A stretch of DNA of 64,000 nucleotides from Nitrosopumilus adriaticus. GTDB taxonomy: Archaea; Thermoproteota; Nitrososphaeria; Nitrososphaerales; Nitrosopumilaceae. The DNA is taken from assembly GCF_000956175.1 (NCBI RefSeq), contig NZ_CP011070.1:1668147-1732146 (forward strand), written 5' to 3'. Positions 49,337 to 59,754 of the stretch are shown here, in pieces. The position numbers were made by a program, and so were the translations under genes. Position 1 is the first letter of the stretch; each line of letters opens with the position of its first letter. Below the pieces are notes generated by a model. That model saw only the letters and a list, made by a program, of their open reading frames with translations, did no database searches and was not told the origin of the DNA.

Positions 49337-50802
49337 TGCTTTTCAATTCCCCTGATTTCATCATCTTTTTCATTTTTGTAGTATCAGTAGTTGTAATTTT
49401 CAAATATAGAAAGTTTCAACATCTCTTCTTACTTGTTGCATCTTACTTTTTCTTTTATTATACCAGTAACTATCTGATTATTCTACTGATATTTTCTACA
49501 CTTCTTGATTTTTATGCAGGTAGAGAAATTTGGAAATCACAAAATATTACCCGCAAAAAAATAATATTCTCAATCAGTCTTGCTGGAAACCTTGGATTAT
49601 TGGGATTCTTCAAGTATGCTGATTTTGGAATATCTCAAATCAATGCAGTGGGAAGTTCGTTAGGATACGAATCAATTCCATTTCTCAATCTTGCATTACC
49701 CATAGGAATTTCATTTTACACGTTTCAAACAATTAGTTATACTGCAGATATCTATCGAGGGAAATTAGAGCCTAGTAAAACATTAAGAGAATTTGCTTTG
49801 TTTGTGGCATTTTTCCCACAGCTAGTTGCAGGACCCATTGTAAGAGCCAAGGACTTTTTGCCCCAACTAAGAGAAAAGATGGAGAACTTTGGAACCAACA
49901 GACTATCTCTGATCTCAATTCATGACAGAAATCTCAAACTAGGCATAACAATTATGGCGTTTGGCTTTCTTAAGAAAATGTTTTTTGCAGATAATATCGC
50001 ACCTATGGTAAATACTATTTTTCAGGATCCAATTGGAGCGAGTACTTTTGAAATTTGGTTGGGTGCAATAGGTTTTGCATTTCAAATCTATGGGGATTTT
50101 TCAGGTTATTCTGACATTGCAATTGGTGCAGCGTTAATTCTTGGATTTAAGATACCAATCAACTTTAACAAACCGTATTTTGCAACCTCTCCATCAGATT
50201 TTTGGAGAAGATGGCACATCTCACTGTCAAGCTGGCTTCGTGATTATCTGTACATTCCTTTAGGTGGAAACAAGAAATCATCAGGCAGAACATATTTCAA
50301 TTTGATAGCTGTGATGTTTTTGGGGGGATTATGGCATGGAGCATCATGGAATTTTGTTGTCTGGGGATTATTACACGGATTATATCTTACAGTTCACAAA
50401 TTAATTCTAAATAAATTCCCAATTCTTAAAAACAATTCATTTTTCAAATCAAAAATAGGAAAAATAGTTTCAATATCAGTCACACAGTATTTTGTGTTTC
50501 TAGCATGGATTCCATTTAGAGTAAGAGATGTGGACAGTATGATGTATTCAATTGAAAAATATGTTTTGATAGATTTACAGTTTAGTGAAATAGCAGATGT
50601 TATTTTATCTCATAAATTACCAGTTTTGTTTTTATCATTATTCATAATTTTACATTTTATTTCATATAGAAAAGAAAATATGATTGATAGAATTTCAAAA
50701 TTTAGTATCAAATATTGGGTAATAGTATTAACAATAATTGCATTGATGATTACTTTTACTTATAGTATTAATTCTCAAGACTTTATTTATTTCAAATTTT
50801 AA
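49336..50802 (+). CDS. MBOAT-family membrane O-acyltransferase (DltB/AlgI-like)
   Basis: 488 aa, about ten transmembrane helices. Family signatures: LPIGISFYTFQTISYTADIYRG, FFPQLVAGPIVRA, DFWRRWHISLSSWLRDYLYIPLGG and FLGGLWHGASWNFVVWG with the catalytic His. Moves acyl groups across the membrane onto extracellular polymers. With the carrier protein, ligase and DltD-like partner it completes a Dlt/Alg-type cassette. Codon use here is somewhat less AT-rich than in flanking genes. Confidence 0.9.
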   Translation: MLFNSPDFIIFFIFVVSVVVIFKYRKFQHLFLLVASYFFFYYTSNYLIILLIFSTLLDFYAGREIWKSQNITRKKIIFSISLAGNLGLLGFFKYADFGISQINAVGSSLGYESIPFLNLALPIGISFYTFQTISYTADIYRGKLEPSKTLREFALFVAFFPQLVAGPIVRAKDFLPQLREKMENFGTNRLSLISIHDRNLKLGITIMAFGFLKKMFFADNIAPMVNTIFQDPIGASTFEIWLGAIGFAFQIYGDFSGYSDIAIGAALILGFKIPINFNKPYFATSPSDFWRRWHISLSSWLRDYLYIPLGGNKKSSGRTYFNLIAVMFLGGLWHGASWNFVVWGLLHGLYLTVHKLILNKFPILKNNSFFKSKIGKIVSISVTQYFVFLAWIPFRVRDVDSMMYSIEKYVLIDLQFSEIADVILSHKLPVLFLSLFIILHFISYRKENMIDRISKFSIKYWVIVLTIIALMITFTYSINSQDFIYFKF

Positions 50803-50852
50803 GCAATTTACACCATGAAAATACATTTATCATTATAATTTATTAGAATAAC

Positions 50853-51401
50853 ATGGTTTTTACTTTTAAGAGATTAGAAATTAAAGATCTTATATTAATA
50901 GAGCCAACATTGTATTCAGATAATAGAGGATTTTTTTATGAAAATTTTAAAGAATCAGATTTTATTCAATATGGAATTTCTGATAAATTTGTTCAAGAGA
51001 ATTTTTCACATTCAGTAAAAAATGTAATTAGAGGATTACATTTTCAAAAAAAACCCAAGTCTCAGGCAAAGCTTGTTTCAGTAGTTAAAGGTAAGATTTT
51101 TGATGTTGGTGTAGATATTAGAAAAAATTCATCTACCTATGGAAAATGGGTAGGGGAAATCCTCTCAGAAAAAAATCATAGATCATTATACATTCCAGAA
51201 GGATTTGCACATGGTTTTTGTGTTTTGAGCGATGAAGCAGATGTAAGTTATAAAGTAAATAACGAATTTTCTCCAGAAAATGATAGAGGGGTGATTTGGA
51301 ATGATTCAAAAATCAACGTCATGTGGCCGATTGAAAAACCAATAATATCAAAAAAGGACAGTCAGCTGCCTACGCTGGATGAATCTGATAATAATTTTTA
51401 A
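50853..51401 (+). CDS. rfbC: dTDP-4-dehydrorhamnose 3,5-epimerase
   Basis: 182 aa cupin. Catalytic blocks: DNRGFFYENF, QENFSHSVKNVIRGLHFQ with active His, KLVSVVKGKIFDVGVDIR and YIPEGFAHGFCVLSD. Third step of L-rhamnose synthesis. Head of the rfbC-rfbB-rfbD run. Confidence 0.92.
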   Translation: MVFTFKRLEIKDLILIEPTLYSDNRGFFYENFKESDFIQYGISDKFVQENFSHSVKNVIRGLHFQKKPKSQAKLVSVVKGKIFDVGVDIRKNSSTYGKWVGEILSEKNHRSLYIPEGFAHGFCVLSDEADVSYKVNNEFSPENDRGVIWNDSKINVMWPIEKPIISKKDSQLPTLDESDNNF

Positions 51402-51451
51402 TGAAATAAAAAATACATTAGAGTTAAATAATTAATTTTAAATTCGTAATC

Positions 51452-52453
51452 ATGAAAATTTTAGTTTGTGGTGGTGCAGGATTTATTGGTAGCGCATTCA
51501 TCAGAAATTATTTTAAAAATCATCCTAATGACGAGATAATAAATTTAGATTCATTGACTATAGGTTCTAATTTAGAAAATCTTAAAGAGATTGATAAAAA
51601 TGAAAATTATTCTTTTTTTAAAGAAGATATTAAAAATGAAAAAATCATTGATAAATTAACAAGTAGTGTAGATACCGTAGTAAATTTTGCAGCAGAATCT
51701 CATGTAGATAGAAGTATTTCTAATCCAGAGCCATTTATTATGACAAATGTATATGGAACATACATTCTACTTGAGGCAGCAAAAAAACATGACAAATTAT
51801 TCGTTCATATTTCAACAGATGAAGTTTATGGTGATGCAGAAAATTTAGATTCATTCACTGAAGAATCTTTGATAAAACCTAGTAATCCTTATTCAGCTAC
51901 AAAGGCTTCTGCAGATCATTTAGTTGCAGCATATCAGAGAACATACAATATGAAATGTATCACAACAAGATGCACCAATAATTTTGGACCTTTTCAATTT
52001 CCAGAGAAGCTAATTCCTAAAACTATCATTAGAGCAAAAAAAGATCTAAAAATTCCATTATATGGAGATGGAGAACAAATTAGAAGCTGGATATATGTAT
52101 ATGATCATGTTCAAGCTATTGAAGATTTAATTTTCAAAGGTATTTTCGGTAAACAATATAACATTACAGCGTGGAATGAAATTTCTAACATAAAAATTGT
52201 AGAAAAAATACTTGAATTGCTTGGAAAATCACGAGATTTAATAGAGTTTGTAAAAGATAGACCTGGTCACGATAAGAGATATTCCATTGATTCATCAAAA
52301 ATTCAAAATGAAATAGGATGGAAACCAAGATATGGATTTGATGAAGCTTTGAGTGAAACGGTTGAATGGTATGAAGAAAATCAAACGTGGTGGGAACCAT
52401 TGGTTGATGACAAATCATTACATCCACAGCCTTGGACCTTAAACTGGAAATGA
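51452..52453 (+). CDS. rfbB: dTDP-glucose 4,6-dehydratase
   Basis: 333 aa extended SDR. GGAGFIGSAFIRNY at the N-terminus, FAAESHVDRSI, STDEVYGDA and PYSATKASADHL with YxxxK, then TRCTNNFGPFQFPEKLIP, all typical of RmlB. Makes the 4-keto-6-deoxy intermediate. Stop overlaps rfbD start by 4 nt (ATGA). Confidence 0.93.
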   Translation: MKILVCGGAGFIGSAFIRNYFKNHPNDEIINLDSLTIGSNLENLKEIDKNENYSFFKEDIKNEKIIDKLTSSVDTVVNFAAESHVDRSISNPEPFIMTNVYGTYILLEAAKKHDKLFVHISTDEVYGDAENLDSFTEESLIKPSNPYSATKASADHLVAAYQRTYNMKCITTRCTNNFGPFQFPEKLIPKTIIRAKKDLKIPLYGDGEQIRSWIYVYDHVQAIEDLIFKGIFGKQYNITAWNEISNIKIVEKILELLGKSRDLIEFVKDRPGHDKRYSIDSSKIQNEIGWKPRYGFDEALSETVEWYEENQTWWEPLVDDKSLHPQPWTLNWK

Positions 52454-53343
52454 CTAAAATTTTAGTGACGGGTTCGGCTGGGTTAGTTGGAATACAAGTT
52501 GTAAAAGATCTTGTTAGAGAAAATTTTGATGTTTATGCATGTTATAATGAGACAAAGATACAATTTGGCGTACCAACACATTTAGATCTAACAAAAAAAG
52601 ACATGATAATAGATGTTTTTCATACAATAAATCCAGATTTAGTAATTCATCTTGCTGCTAAAACAGATGTAGAAAAATGTGAACTTCAAAAAGAAGAAAC
52701 GACTCTTATCAATACAATCGCTACTGAAATTTTAGCGAGAGAGTCAGCCAAACAAAATGCATTTTTTATTTATGTATCAACAGATTATGTTTTTGATGGA
52801 GAAGAAGGTTTAAAAAAAGAAAATGACATTTGTGATCCAAAAAATTTTTACGGTAAATCAAAATTGAATGGGGAAAATACAGTAAAAAAATTTGCATCAC
52901 AATATCTAATTATAAGAACAAGTACACCATTTGGAATACATTCAACGAAAAAAAGCTTTCCAATATGGGTTAAAGAAAATCTTGAATCGGGAAAGGAAAT
53001 ATCAGTTTTGACTGATCAATTTACTTCACCAACATTCGTTCCAAATTTTTCAAAAATGCTTTTAGAGGTTATTAAAAAAAGAATTACTGGAACAATTCAT
53101 TTAGCAGGTGCAACAAGAATTTCTAGGTATGAATTTGCTAAAATGATTGCAAAAAAACTTAAACTTGATACTATGTTATTAAAAAAATCAGAAATTCAAG
53201 AAATGGGTTGGAATGCAACTAGACCCAAAGATTCTTCCCTTGATGTTTCAAAAGCTAACAAAATTTTAGATAACAAGCCTCTAAAAATTGAGATCAGTTT
53301 AGAATTATTTTTAGAGCAAATCAAAAATTCTACAAAGTTTTAA
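52450..53343 (+). CDS. rfbD: dTDP-4-dehydrorhamnose reductase
   Basis: 297 aa from ATG 52450, which overlaps the rfbB stop and gives the expected MTKILVTGSAGLVG start. STDYVFDGEEG, FYGKSKLNGEN (YxxxK) and a C-terminal sugar-binding part (SRYEFAKMIAKKL). Reduces the last intermediate to dTDP-L-rhamnose using NAD(P)H. Confidence 0.9.
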   Translation: MTKILVTGSAGLVGIQVVKDLVRENFDVYACYNETKIQFGVPTHLDLTKKDMIIDVFHTINPDLVIHLAAKTDVEKCELQKEETTLINTIATEILARESAKQNAFFIYVSTDYVFDGEEGLKKENDICDPKNFYGKSKLNGENTVKKFASQYLIIRTSTPFGIHSTKKSFPIWVKENLESGKEISVLTDQFTSPTFVPNFSKMLLEVIKKRITGTIHLAGATRISRYEFAKMIAKKLKLDTMLLKKSEIQEMGWNATRPKDSSLDVSKANKILDNKPLKIEISLELFLEQIKNSTKF

Positions 53344-53352
53344 TTAAAAAAA

Positions 53353-54231
53353 TTACCTGTTTTCTCTTACAACACTTACAATAGAATAAAGAATTGTAGC
53401 TGTAATAAGTAAAATCGTTCCTAGAATAACCCCCCCAATACCAATCAGAGCAATGTTGGTCATGACAACTCGCTCTTCAGAATATATTTGCATTGTCCAA
53501 GCTCCAAAAATTAAACCTAAAATCAGAAAACATAATCCAGTAACTCCATAATACAAAAGTGGACGTTCAATTGCCACGTGTTTTAGTGTACTCATTACTA
53601 CAGATGTGCCATGGCGTATCGGCTCTTGAGAATGTGAATTATCGGTATAAGAAATTATAATTGGAACTTCGGTAATTCTTAGTTGCTTTTTTGAAGCTTT
53701 GATTAAGATTTCTGTAGATATACCCATACCAGATTCAGTAGGAGTAATTTCATCTAAGGCTTTTTTTCCATATGCACGAAAACCACTTTGTGAATCAGTT
53801 ATTTTAGAACCTGTTACAACATTAGTCAATCCAGTTATTGTTTTAATTCCAATTTTTCTATATCTGGGTAAATCTTTTGTTTTTCCTAGAAATCTTGAAC
53901 CGATTACAATATCTGCATTATTTTCGGATATTGGTTTTATCAATGAATCAATTTCTGAAATTTGATGTTGTCCATCAGCATCAAAAGTAACTAAAATATC
54001 ACAATCACTGTTTTTTGCTTCATTAAAAATAGTTTTTATTGCAGAACCATACCCCATATTTTTTTCATGTTTTACAACATGGGCTCCCATTGATGAAGCA
54101 ATTGTAGAAGTCATATCAGATGAACCATCATCACAAACAATGATCTTTGCATATTTTTGAGATAATTTTGCAACAATTGAACCAATATTTTTTTCTTCGT
54201 TAAATGCTGGGATTCCTACTATTATCTTCAT
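53353..54231 (-). CDS. GT2 polyprenyl/dolichol-phosphate sugar synthase-like protein
   Basis: 292 aa. GT-A core: VGIPAFNEEKNIGSIV, CDDGSSDMT, KHEKNMGYGSAIKT and DADGQHQ (DxD), then GSRFLGKTKDLPRYRK. C-terminal two transmembrane helices (about 232-252 and 262-284). Likely charges a polyprenyl phosphate with a sugar for use outside the membrane. Tail-to-tail with rfbD (9-nt gap). Confidence 0.85.
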   Translation of the reverse strand: MKIIVGIPAFNEEKNIGSIVAKLSQKYAKIIVCDDGSSDMTSTIASSMGAHVVKHEKNMGYGSAIKTIFNEAKNSDCDILVTFDADGQHQISEIDSLIKPISENNADIVIGSRFLGKTKDLPRYRKIGIKTITGLTNVVTGSKITDSQSGFRAYGKKALDEITPTESGMGISTEILIKASKKQLRITEVPIIISYTDNSHSQEPIRHGTSVVMSTLKHVAIERPLLYYGVTGLCFLILGLIFGAWTMQIYSEERVVMTNIALIGIGGVILGTILLITATILYSIVSVVRENR

Positions 54232-54253
54232 GTGAAATTTCTATCTTGTGTGA

Positions 54254-55762
54254 TTATTTAAGGGGTATGTCAGTTTCTAAAGAAATTATTTTCAAATGGG
54301 CTTTAACAAGTTCAGATAACATATTTTTGTTATCATCAAGGAATTGAACCATATCTTTTTCATAAATAGGAACATTTGAGAAAATATCACCAGTAAAAAA
54401 AGCCTTGTTTCGTTTAATATGATATTCCAATGTATTACATTTAAAACCTCTATCACCAATTATTTTCTCGTATTGTTCATATTCTGATGGATCTACATTA
54501 TGATTTAATGCTGATTTAATTAAATCAGGTAGCAAAGTTACATTTTCTACAGTGAATACAGAGGGCATAATCTGAAATGGTATATCGCCAAAAACAATCA
54601 AAGGTTTACCAAATTTAATAGATTTAAAAGCTGATGTACCTCTTAATGTAGCAACAATTTTTGAGTTTTTCATCAGTTCATCATTATCAGCATTAGGATG
54701 AATTAGTTTTACATTTGGAATTTGCAATATTTCTGAATAATAATCAGTTGAGTTCCAACCTCGGATTCTAGCTCCTTTATGCTCTTTAACATAAAGTGTG
54801 AAATCTACAGGGATTGATTTTGCTACATGTCTAATAACTTCTAATTGATCAGTAAAAAACGGGGCATAGTGAAGTAAATTGTATTCCTCAACAACATTCA
54901 TTGGAAAATAAACATATGGAATGTTAAGATTAGGGGACAATATTGCATATTTTTGTAGAAAATGAAAATTTTTCTTTCTTTTAATTTCTAATGAAATTGC
55001 ATCTTTAACAACTTTGAACTTAGTTCTACCATAATACATAAAATTAGATTTAATCAATTCAGAATCAGATGTAAGTAGATAATCTTTTAATGCAATTAAT
55101 TTATTTATAAAATTTGTATTACGATTTTCAAGAAAATTTGAAAATAGTGAATCATACACATTAGTTTCTTTATTGATAGAATGATTATTTTTATCAAAAT
55201 TTAGATTAGAATTTGGTTTTAATTCAAATGTAGCTCCATCATCAGAAAGGATCATTTTATCCCTTATACCAGTAAAATATACTACTAAGACTCTAATTCC
55301 TTTAGCCCTACAAAGATCTTGCAATAATTTTTGATGGTGAAAAACAGGAACAAAAGTCAGAAAATAATCTGGTTTTGATTCATTCAAAATATTTTCAAAT
55401 AATTTTAGTTCCTGTTCAAGGATTGATAAAATTTCATTTTTTGAAAAATTGTAAAAACGATTATGTAGATAGAAAAATCTTTCATTAATTACATGTTTCC
55501 ATAAATCAATTTTGTATTTTTTCTCAAAATTTGATAAATAGTTTAGATCAGGTTCTTGTAACGTTTTTTTAATATGATCATGGAGAAACCAATTTTTTTT
55601 AAAATTTACGAGTTTTTGCTCTTCAAAAAATTTTTTTGGTTTTGAATTAATATCTATTAATCCAAAAAAATTCCCATCAAAATGAGGTTGTAAATAATAT
55701 GCAAGACAGAAATGTAAAAGAAATCCATCAAGCGAGAATAAGATATTAGGCTTAGATTTCAT
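54254..55762 (-). CDS. Capsule-synthesis-like glycosyltransferase, paralogue A
   Basis: 502 aa, soluble. C-terminal region with DFTLYVKEHKGARIRGWN, IPNVKLIHPNADNDELMKNS and TSAFKSIKFGKPLIVFG resembles Kps/polysialyl-type capsule export-synthesis enzymes. Clear paralogue of the protein at 61337-62884: both share the INxxxW(K/L)xV..ER.FY pattern near residues 105-125 and the VKEH...IPNVKL(I/V)HP block. Substrate unknown. Confidence 0.7.
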   Translation of the reverse strand: MKSKPNILFSLDGFLLHFCLAYYLQPHFDGNFFGLIDINSKPKKFFEEQKLVNFKKNWFLHDHIKKTLQEPDLNYLSNFEKKYKIDLWKHVINERFFYLHNRFYNFSKNEILSILEQELKLFENILNESKPDYFLTFVPVFHHQKLLQDLCRAKGIRVLVVYFTGIRDKMILSDDGATFELKPNSNLNFDKNNHSINKETNVYDSLFSNFLENRNTNFINKLIALKDYLLTSDSELIKSNFMYYGRTKFKVVKDAISLEIKRKKNFHFLQKYAILSPNLNIPYVYFPMNVVEEYNLLHYAPFFTDQLEVIRHVAKSIPVDFTLYVKEHKGARIRGWNSTDYYSEILQIPNVKLIHPNADNDELMKNSKIVATLRGTSAFKSIKFGKPLIVFGDIPFQIMPSVFTVENVTLLPDLIKSALNHNVDPSEYEQYEKIIGDRGFKCNTLEYHIKRNKAFFTGDIFSNVPIYEKDMVQFLDDNKNMLSELVKAHLKIISLETDIPLK

Positions 55763-55819
55763 GGTACTGACTTTTTGTGTAAATATATTAAAGATTGCTT
55801 ATATTATTTTTAGAATTTT

Positions 55820-56953
55820 TTATGATGATTTATTAGAGTGTAATTTTTCAAATTTAATGATTAAGCTTGATGATTCAGCTATCGTTGCTAGTAGATAACT
55901 AAATGCAAGACCAATAATTCCATAAAAAGGGCCTAAAATCAAAATAGATATTATGAAAGTAGCTATTGAGACAATTTTACTTAAAACAATTCGTTTATTT
56001 TTTTCTCGACCTAGTAATTTGGATGAATATGTAGATGTGATTGTCATAGGTATAAGACTAAAACTGATAATTCTAATCGCATCAATTGCTTCAATGTATT
56101 GTGGGAAAAAAATTGGAATAACATAGGGTGCAATAAACATTCCAAACAAAGCAATAATTATTGAAATTATAACTGCAAGTTTTTTTAATTTTTTATTTTC
56201 CTGTCCTTGTGCATCATGTGAAATGGTATACTTGAAAACAATCATGGTAAAGATCATCCCTATGTTAACAATTTGTAAGGATAATGAAAAATTTCCCAAA
56301 ACAGTAAAGCCCAAAAGAGGTACAATAATGAATTTGTTGAGATGCGCATTAATTTTTGTCAAAATATCAATTGCATAGTTGTTAACAATGAAAGTTGAAC
56401 GATTTTTCAACAACTTGAAATTAATTTTTGTATCTCTAAATTTTCTAAATATTACTATAATGAAAAATATGTATGAGAGTGCAAGTGCATAAAGAATTCC
56501 TTCACTTCCAAAAATTATAAAGAACAGAATTCCTAAAGATAGGGTTAATCCTTTTTGTAATAACATATATTTTGAATATAAAGAAAAAGATTTGTTTCCC
56601 AAAAGTTGACCTATAGCAAGTGTATTAATGATGTATCCAAATAAAAGAAAAATTGTATCAACTCTGTAAAACAATATCATTATGATAAAAGAAGCTACTA
56701 CACCTAACATCAGAGAAATAAAATATAATGTGGATTCAATTTGGATTTTCTTTGATACGTAAACAATTAACGTATTTTGATTTCCAAAAAGAACAAATGC
56801 GCTTGCAGTTGCAACAATTCCAATAAAATAGAATAATTCACCGTATTGATCTGGAGGAATTTGTGAAGATAGAAAAAGCCAAAAAAATGCAGTTATTGCA
56901 TTTCCCATTATATCGGCACTCCCTATTTGAGATAATTCTTTTAGTTTTTTCAA
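55820..56953 (-). CDS. Oligosaccharide flippase (Wzx/MATE-like)
   Basis: 377 aa, about 10-12 transmembrane helices; starts MKKLKELSQIGSADIMGNAITAFFWLFLSSQIPPDQYG, the polysaccharide-transporter N-terminus. YSSKLLGREKNKR near residue 305 matches the flippase consensus. Moves lipid-linked glycan units across the membrane. Slightly short for the family (usually 400-480 aa), but the frame has no visible break. Confidence 0.85.
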   Translation of the reverse strand: MKKLKELSQIGSADIMGNAITAFFWLFLSSQIPPDQYGELFYFIGIVATASAFVLFGNQNTLIVYVSKKIQIESTLYFISLMLGVVASFIIMILFYRVDTIFLLFGYIINTLAIGQLLGNKSFSLYSKYMLLQKGLTLSLGILFFIIFGSEGILYALALSYIFFIIVIFRKFRDTKINFKLLKNRSTFIVNNYAIDILTKINAHLNKFIIVPLLGFTVLGNFSLSLQIVNIGMIFTMIVFKYTISHDAQGQENKKLKKLAVIISIIIALFGMFIAPYVIPIFFPQYIEAIDAIRIISFSLIPMTITSTYSSKLLGREKNKRIVLSKIVSIATFIISILILGPFYGIIGLAFSYLLATIAESSSLIIKFEKLHSNKSS

Positions 56954-57008
56954 TTTTTATAAAATTTCTAATTATGAGTATAATTTATGGAGTTTGATAA
57001 TTAATATT

Positions 57009-57659
57009 TCATATTTTTCGTATAACGCCTAATCCATTATTATGAAAAAATTTGTAGAATCTTAGATCTTTTCTACCTAAGATATAATCATTAATAGCAT
57101 CTAAAACAGGTGGACAGGACACAATATCGTGTAGAGTAATAAGCCCACCTTTTTTCACATAGGGTTCAAATTTTTTGAATTCAGATATAGTATGATCATA
57201 TGTATGAGATGTGTCAATAAAGAGATGATCAATTTCATCATTCCAATCTAAAGTCAAATCGTCTTGTTGGATAAAATTCCAAAAAGAATCTATTCCTAAT
57301 TTTTTTACATTTTTCTTGGCTTCTTCACATGGATCAATATCAACACTAGTAACTTTTCCATTTAATTCTCTTGCAGCAAGTAGAAAAGCAACCGTAGATT
57401 CACCTGTTCGAGTTCCTAATTCAAGAATGTTTTTTAGATTAAGTTCTATTGTAAGCATATGCAATGTTTGAAGATGTTCATGAATATCAGTAGGTTGAAT
57501 CATTTGAGATTCTAAAGGTGTTTGAGTTTTTTTGATTGAAAAACAAGAATGATTACTAATGTTTTGTAATGTATTGAAGTTTTTGTCACCCAAGATAATG
57601 TATTCTAATCCTTTTTTAGGATCTTTTAACCCATTTTTTAATTTAGAGATAATACTCAA
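57009..57659 (-). CDS. Class I SAM methyltransferase (cephalosporin-hydroxylase-like)
   Basis: 216 aa. NILELGTRTGESTVAFLLAA near residue 75-94, VTSVDIDPCEEAKKN, DHLFIDTSHTYDHTISEF and GGLITLHDIVS. This subgroup methylates sugars on glycans. The SAM loop and acidic SVDID are clear. Encoded 56 nt from the flippase gene on the same strand. Confidence 0.8.
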   Translation of the reverse strand: MSIISKLKNGLKDPKKGLEYIILGDKNFNTLQNISNHSCFSIKKTQTPLESQMIQPTDIHEHLQTLHMLTIELNLKNILELGTRTGESTVAFLLAARELNGKVTSVDIDPCEEAKKNVKKLGIDSFWNFIQQDDLTLDWNDEIDHLFIDTSHTYDHTISEFKKFEPYVKKGGLITLHDIVSCPPVLDAINDYILGRKDLRFYKFFHNNGLGVIRKI

Positions 57660-57801
57660 TATTTTTTATAAAAAAATACAAGAATAAAAGTGCAGTCTTC
57701 TTTTTTGGCAATAAATTACAAAAATCCAATTTTTGAGAGTTTTCACACTTAAGAAATAAGATAAGAATAAGTAATATGATTTTTTCTTTGAGGTAAACAA
57801 A

Positions 57802-59321
57802 ATGATGAATTCAGATTTAATTGTAAATGATAAAAAAATCATATTTTCATTTTTATCGATTTTTTTTATGGGATTAGGAATTAGGATTTTTTATTTTCCA
57901 TTCGAATTACCGTTGATAATAGATGCAATGGATAATTTTACTTATGCAACTGCAATCAATTACTACGGGTATTTACCAACAGAAGGATCACCTGCCAATA
58001 ATGGATGGCCAATATTTCTTTCATTTTGGTTTTCAATTTTGAGTTTTGAAAACACACATGATTTTATGCAAATCCAGAGAATGATTTCAGTTATTTTATC
58101 AAGTTTAATCATAATCCCTGTTTATTTTTTGTGTAAAAAATTTTTTGACGATAAAATTGCTTTAGTAGGTGCGGCAATTTTTGCATTTGACCCAAGAATA
58201 ATTCTTAATTCATTATTAGGAATAACAGAACCATTATTCATATTATTAGGAATTTTGTCCCTAGTAGTTTTTTTAAAATATGATAGAAAATTAATGTTCA
58301 TAGCTTTTGCTCTTTCAGCTTTTGCGACCATAGTAAGATCCGAAGGAATTTTTCTTTTTTTTGGAATATCAATACTATTTTTTCTAAAATATAGAATTTC
58401 CAAAGATATTGTTAAAACATACTTACCTTGTGTGATAATTTTTCTAATTATTCTTTTTCCAATAATGAATTACAAAATTGAAGTTACTGGATATGATGGA
58501 ATATTTCAAAGAGTTGCTTATGGAACAGGTGAAATTTTAACAATTTCAAATCAAGATAATTCTAATAGCATATTCGAGGGAATAGAGCTTTTTGTGAAAT
58601 ATTTAGGATGGGTAATGATCCCGATTTTTTTGTTTTTGTTCCTTATGGGTTTATAGAATATCTAAAAAATAGAAAAAAAGAAACAAATTTTATTTTAGTT
58701 TTTTTGATAATCCCCTCATTACCAATTTTGTATGCATATATTGTTCAAGCACAAGATACCAGATATTTGTATATTCTATATCCGATTTTTTGTTTAATTT
58801 CTCTTTTTGCTGTTAAAAGTTACATTTCAAAATTTTCTAGAAAAAATTTAGTGTTATTATTAATCATTATAGGAATTTTTGTTGGTTCAATTGGGTTTTA
58901 TGAATATAAAAAAATAGACTATCAAAAGGAAATTGAGATGTATAAAATTGCTAAAATTATTACAGATACATCTTCTGGATTAAATTTTCATCCTTCAGAA
59001 ACAAAATACATTAGAGCTGCAGAGCTACCTGAAAAGTGGCCATTTTTGTTTTTTGGTTCAGGAGTTCATGAAATAAAATCTATTTCAACAACAAATCATA
59101 AAAATTTGGAGAGTTTCATTTCAAATTCTAGGGAAGAGTTGACTCATATTTTGGTAGATGATGATTCAAAACTTCCAAAATTTTTGAAAGAGGTATATCA
59201 AAATTATGAAGAGTATGAATATTTGAGAAAAGTCTTTGATTCAAAAGATCATGGTTTTGAGCATCAAATAATGCTTTTTGAAATTGATTTTGAAAAATTT
59301 GATTCCATTAGTGAAGGATGA
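57802..59321 (+). CDS. Polytopic glycosyltransferase (GT39/ArnT-like), frameshifted
   Basis: Two overlapping frames, 57802-58656 and about 58608-59321, read as one about 506-aa membrane protein. The N-terminal half has a DAMDNFTYATAIN motif and FAFDPRIILNSLLGITEP, as in lipid-sugar-using GT-C enzymes; the C-terminal half has AQDTRYLYILYPIF and a soluble tail. The break is at a T7 run (58625-58631): one more T gives continuous IPIFFVFVPYGFIEYLK. No other damage is seen, so an assembly miscall is the simplest reading. Confidence 0.78.
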
Positions 59322-59363
59322 TTTTACAAATCTTATTTATAGCCAGATAAGAGAAATTATCTA

Positions 59364-59753
59364 ATGAAAGTTGGATGGGCAAGAAGACGATGGTGGGAAT
59401 TTCGACAGGGACACAGTGTTTATCTAATTTTTGTTTTAACTTTCATTAATTTTATTCTTATTTCTTATAGATTACTTATTGAAAGAGTTTCAATTTTCAA
59501 GGAAATGGTACCTGAATTGTGGATTTTTGCATTTATGTTTATTTTAATTTATGTTCCTACTGCAGTACTAGTTGGTTATTGGCATAGGAAAACTCAATTG
59601 AGAGTTGAAACAACTCTTGTTCATCAACAAAATCCCATATTGGCAAAAATGATTAGAACATTATTAGATGTTCAAACTGGTACAGCAACAAAAGATGAAA
59701 TTGAAGAATTTAGAAAAATGTTATCAAAAATAGAAAAAAAGATGGATAATTAA
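59364..59753 (+). CDS. Small membrane protein, tandem copy 1
   Basis: 129 aa. Two transmembrane helices (about 19-37 and 50-70), then GYWHRKTQLRVETT and an acidic, helical C-terminus (ATKDEIEEFRKMLSKIEKK). Clearly homologous to the next gene (GHSxYLxFVLTFxNFIL, WHxKTQ, RxLLD..TGxATxDEI shared). Conserved WHRKTQ near the second helix suggests a functional site at the membrane surface. Unknown role in the glycan region. Confidence 0.7.
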   Translation: MKVGWARRRWWEFRQGHSVYLIFVLTFINFILISYRLLIERVSIFKEMVPELWIFAFMFILIYVPTAVLVGYWHRKTQLRVETTLVHQQNPILAKMIRTLLDVQTGTATKDEIEEFRKMLSKIEKKMDN

Positions 59754-59754
59754 A

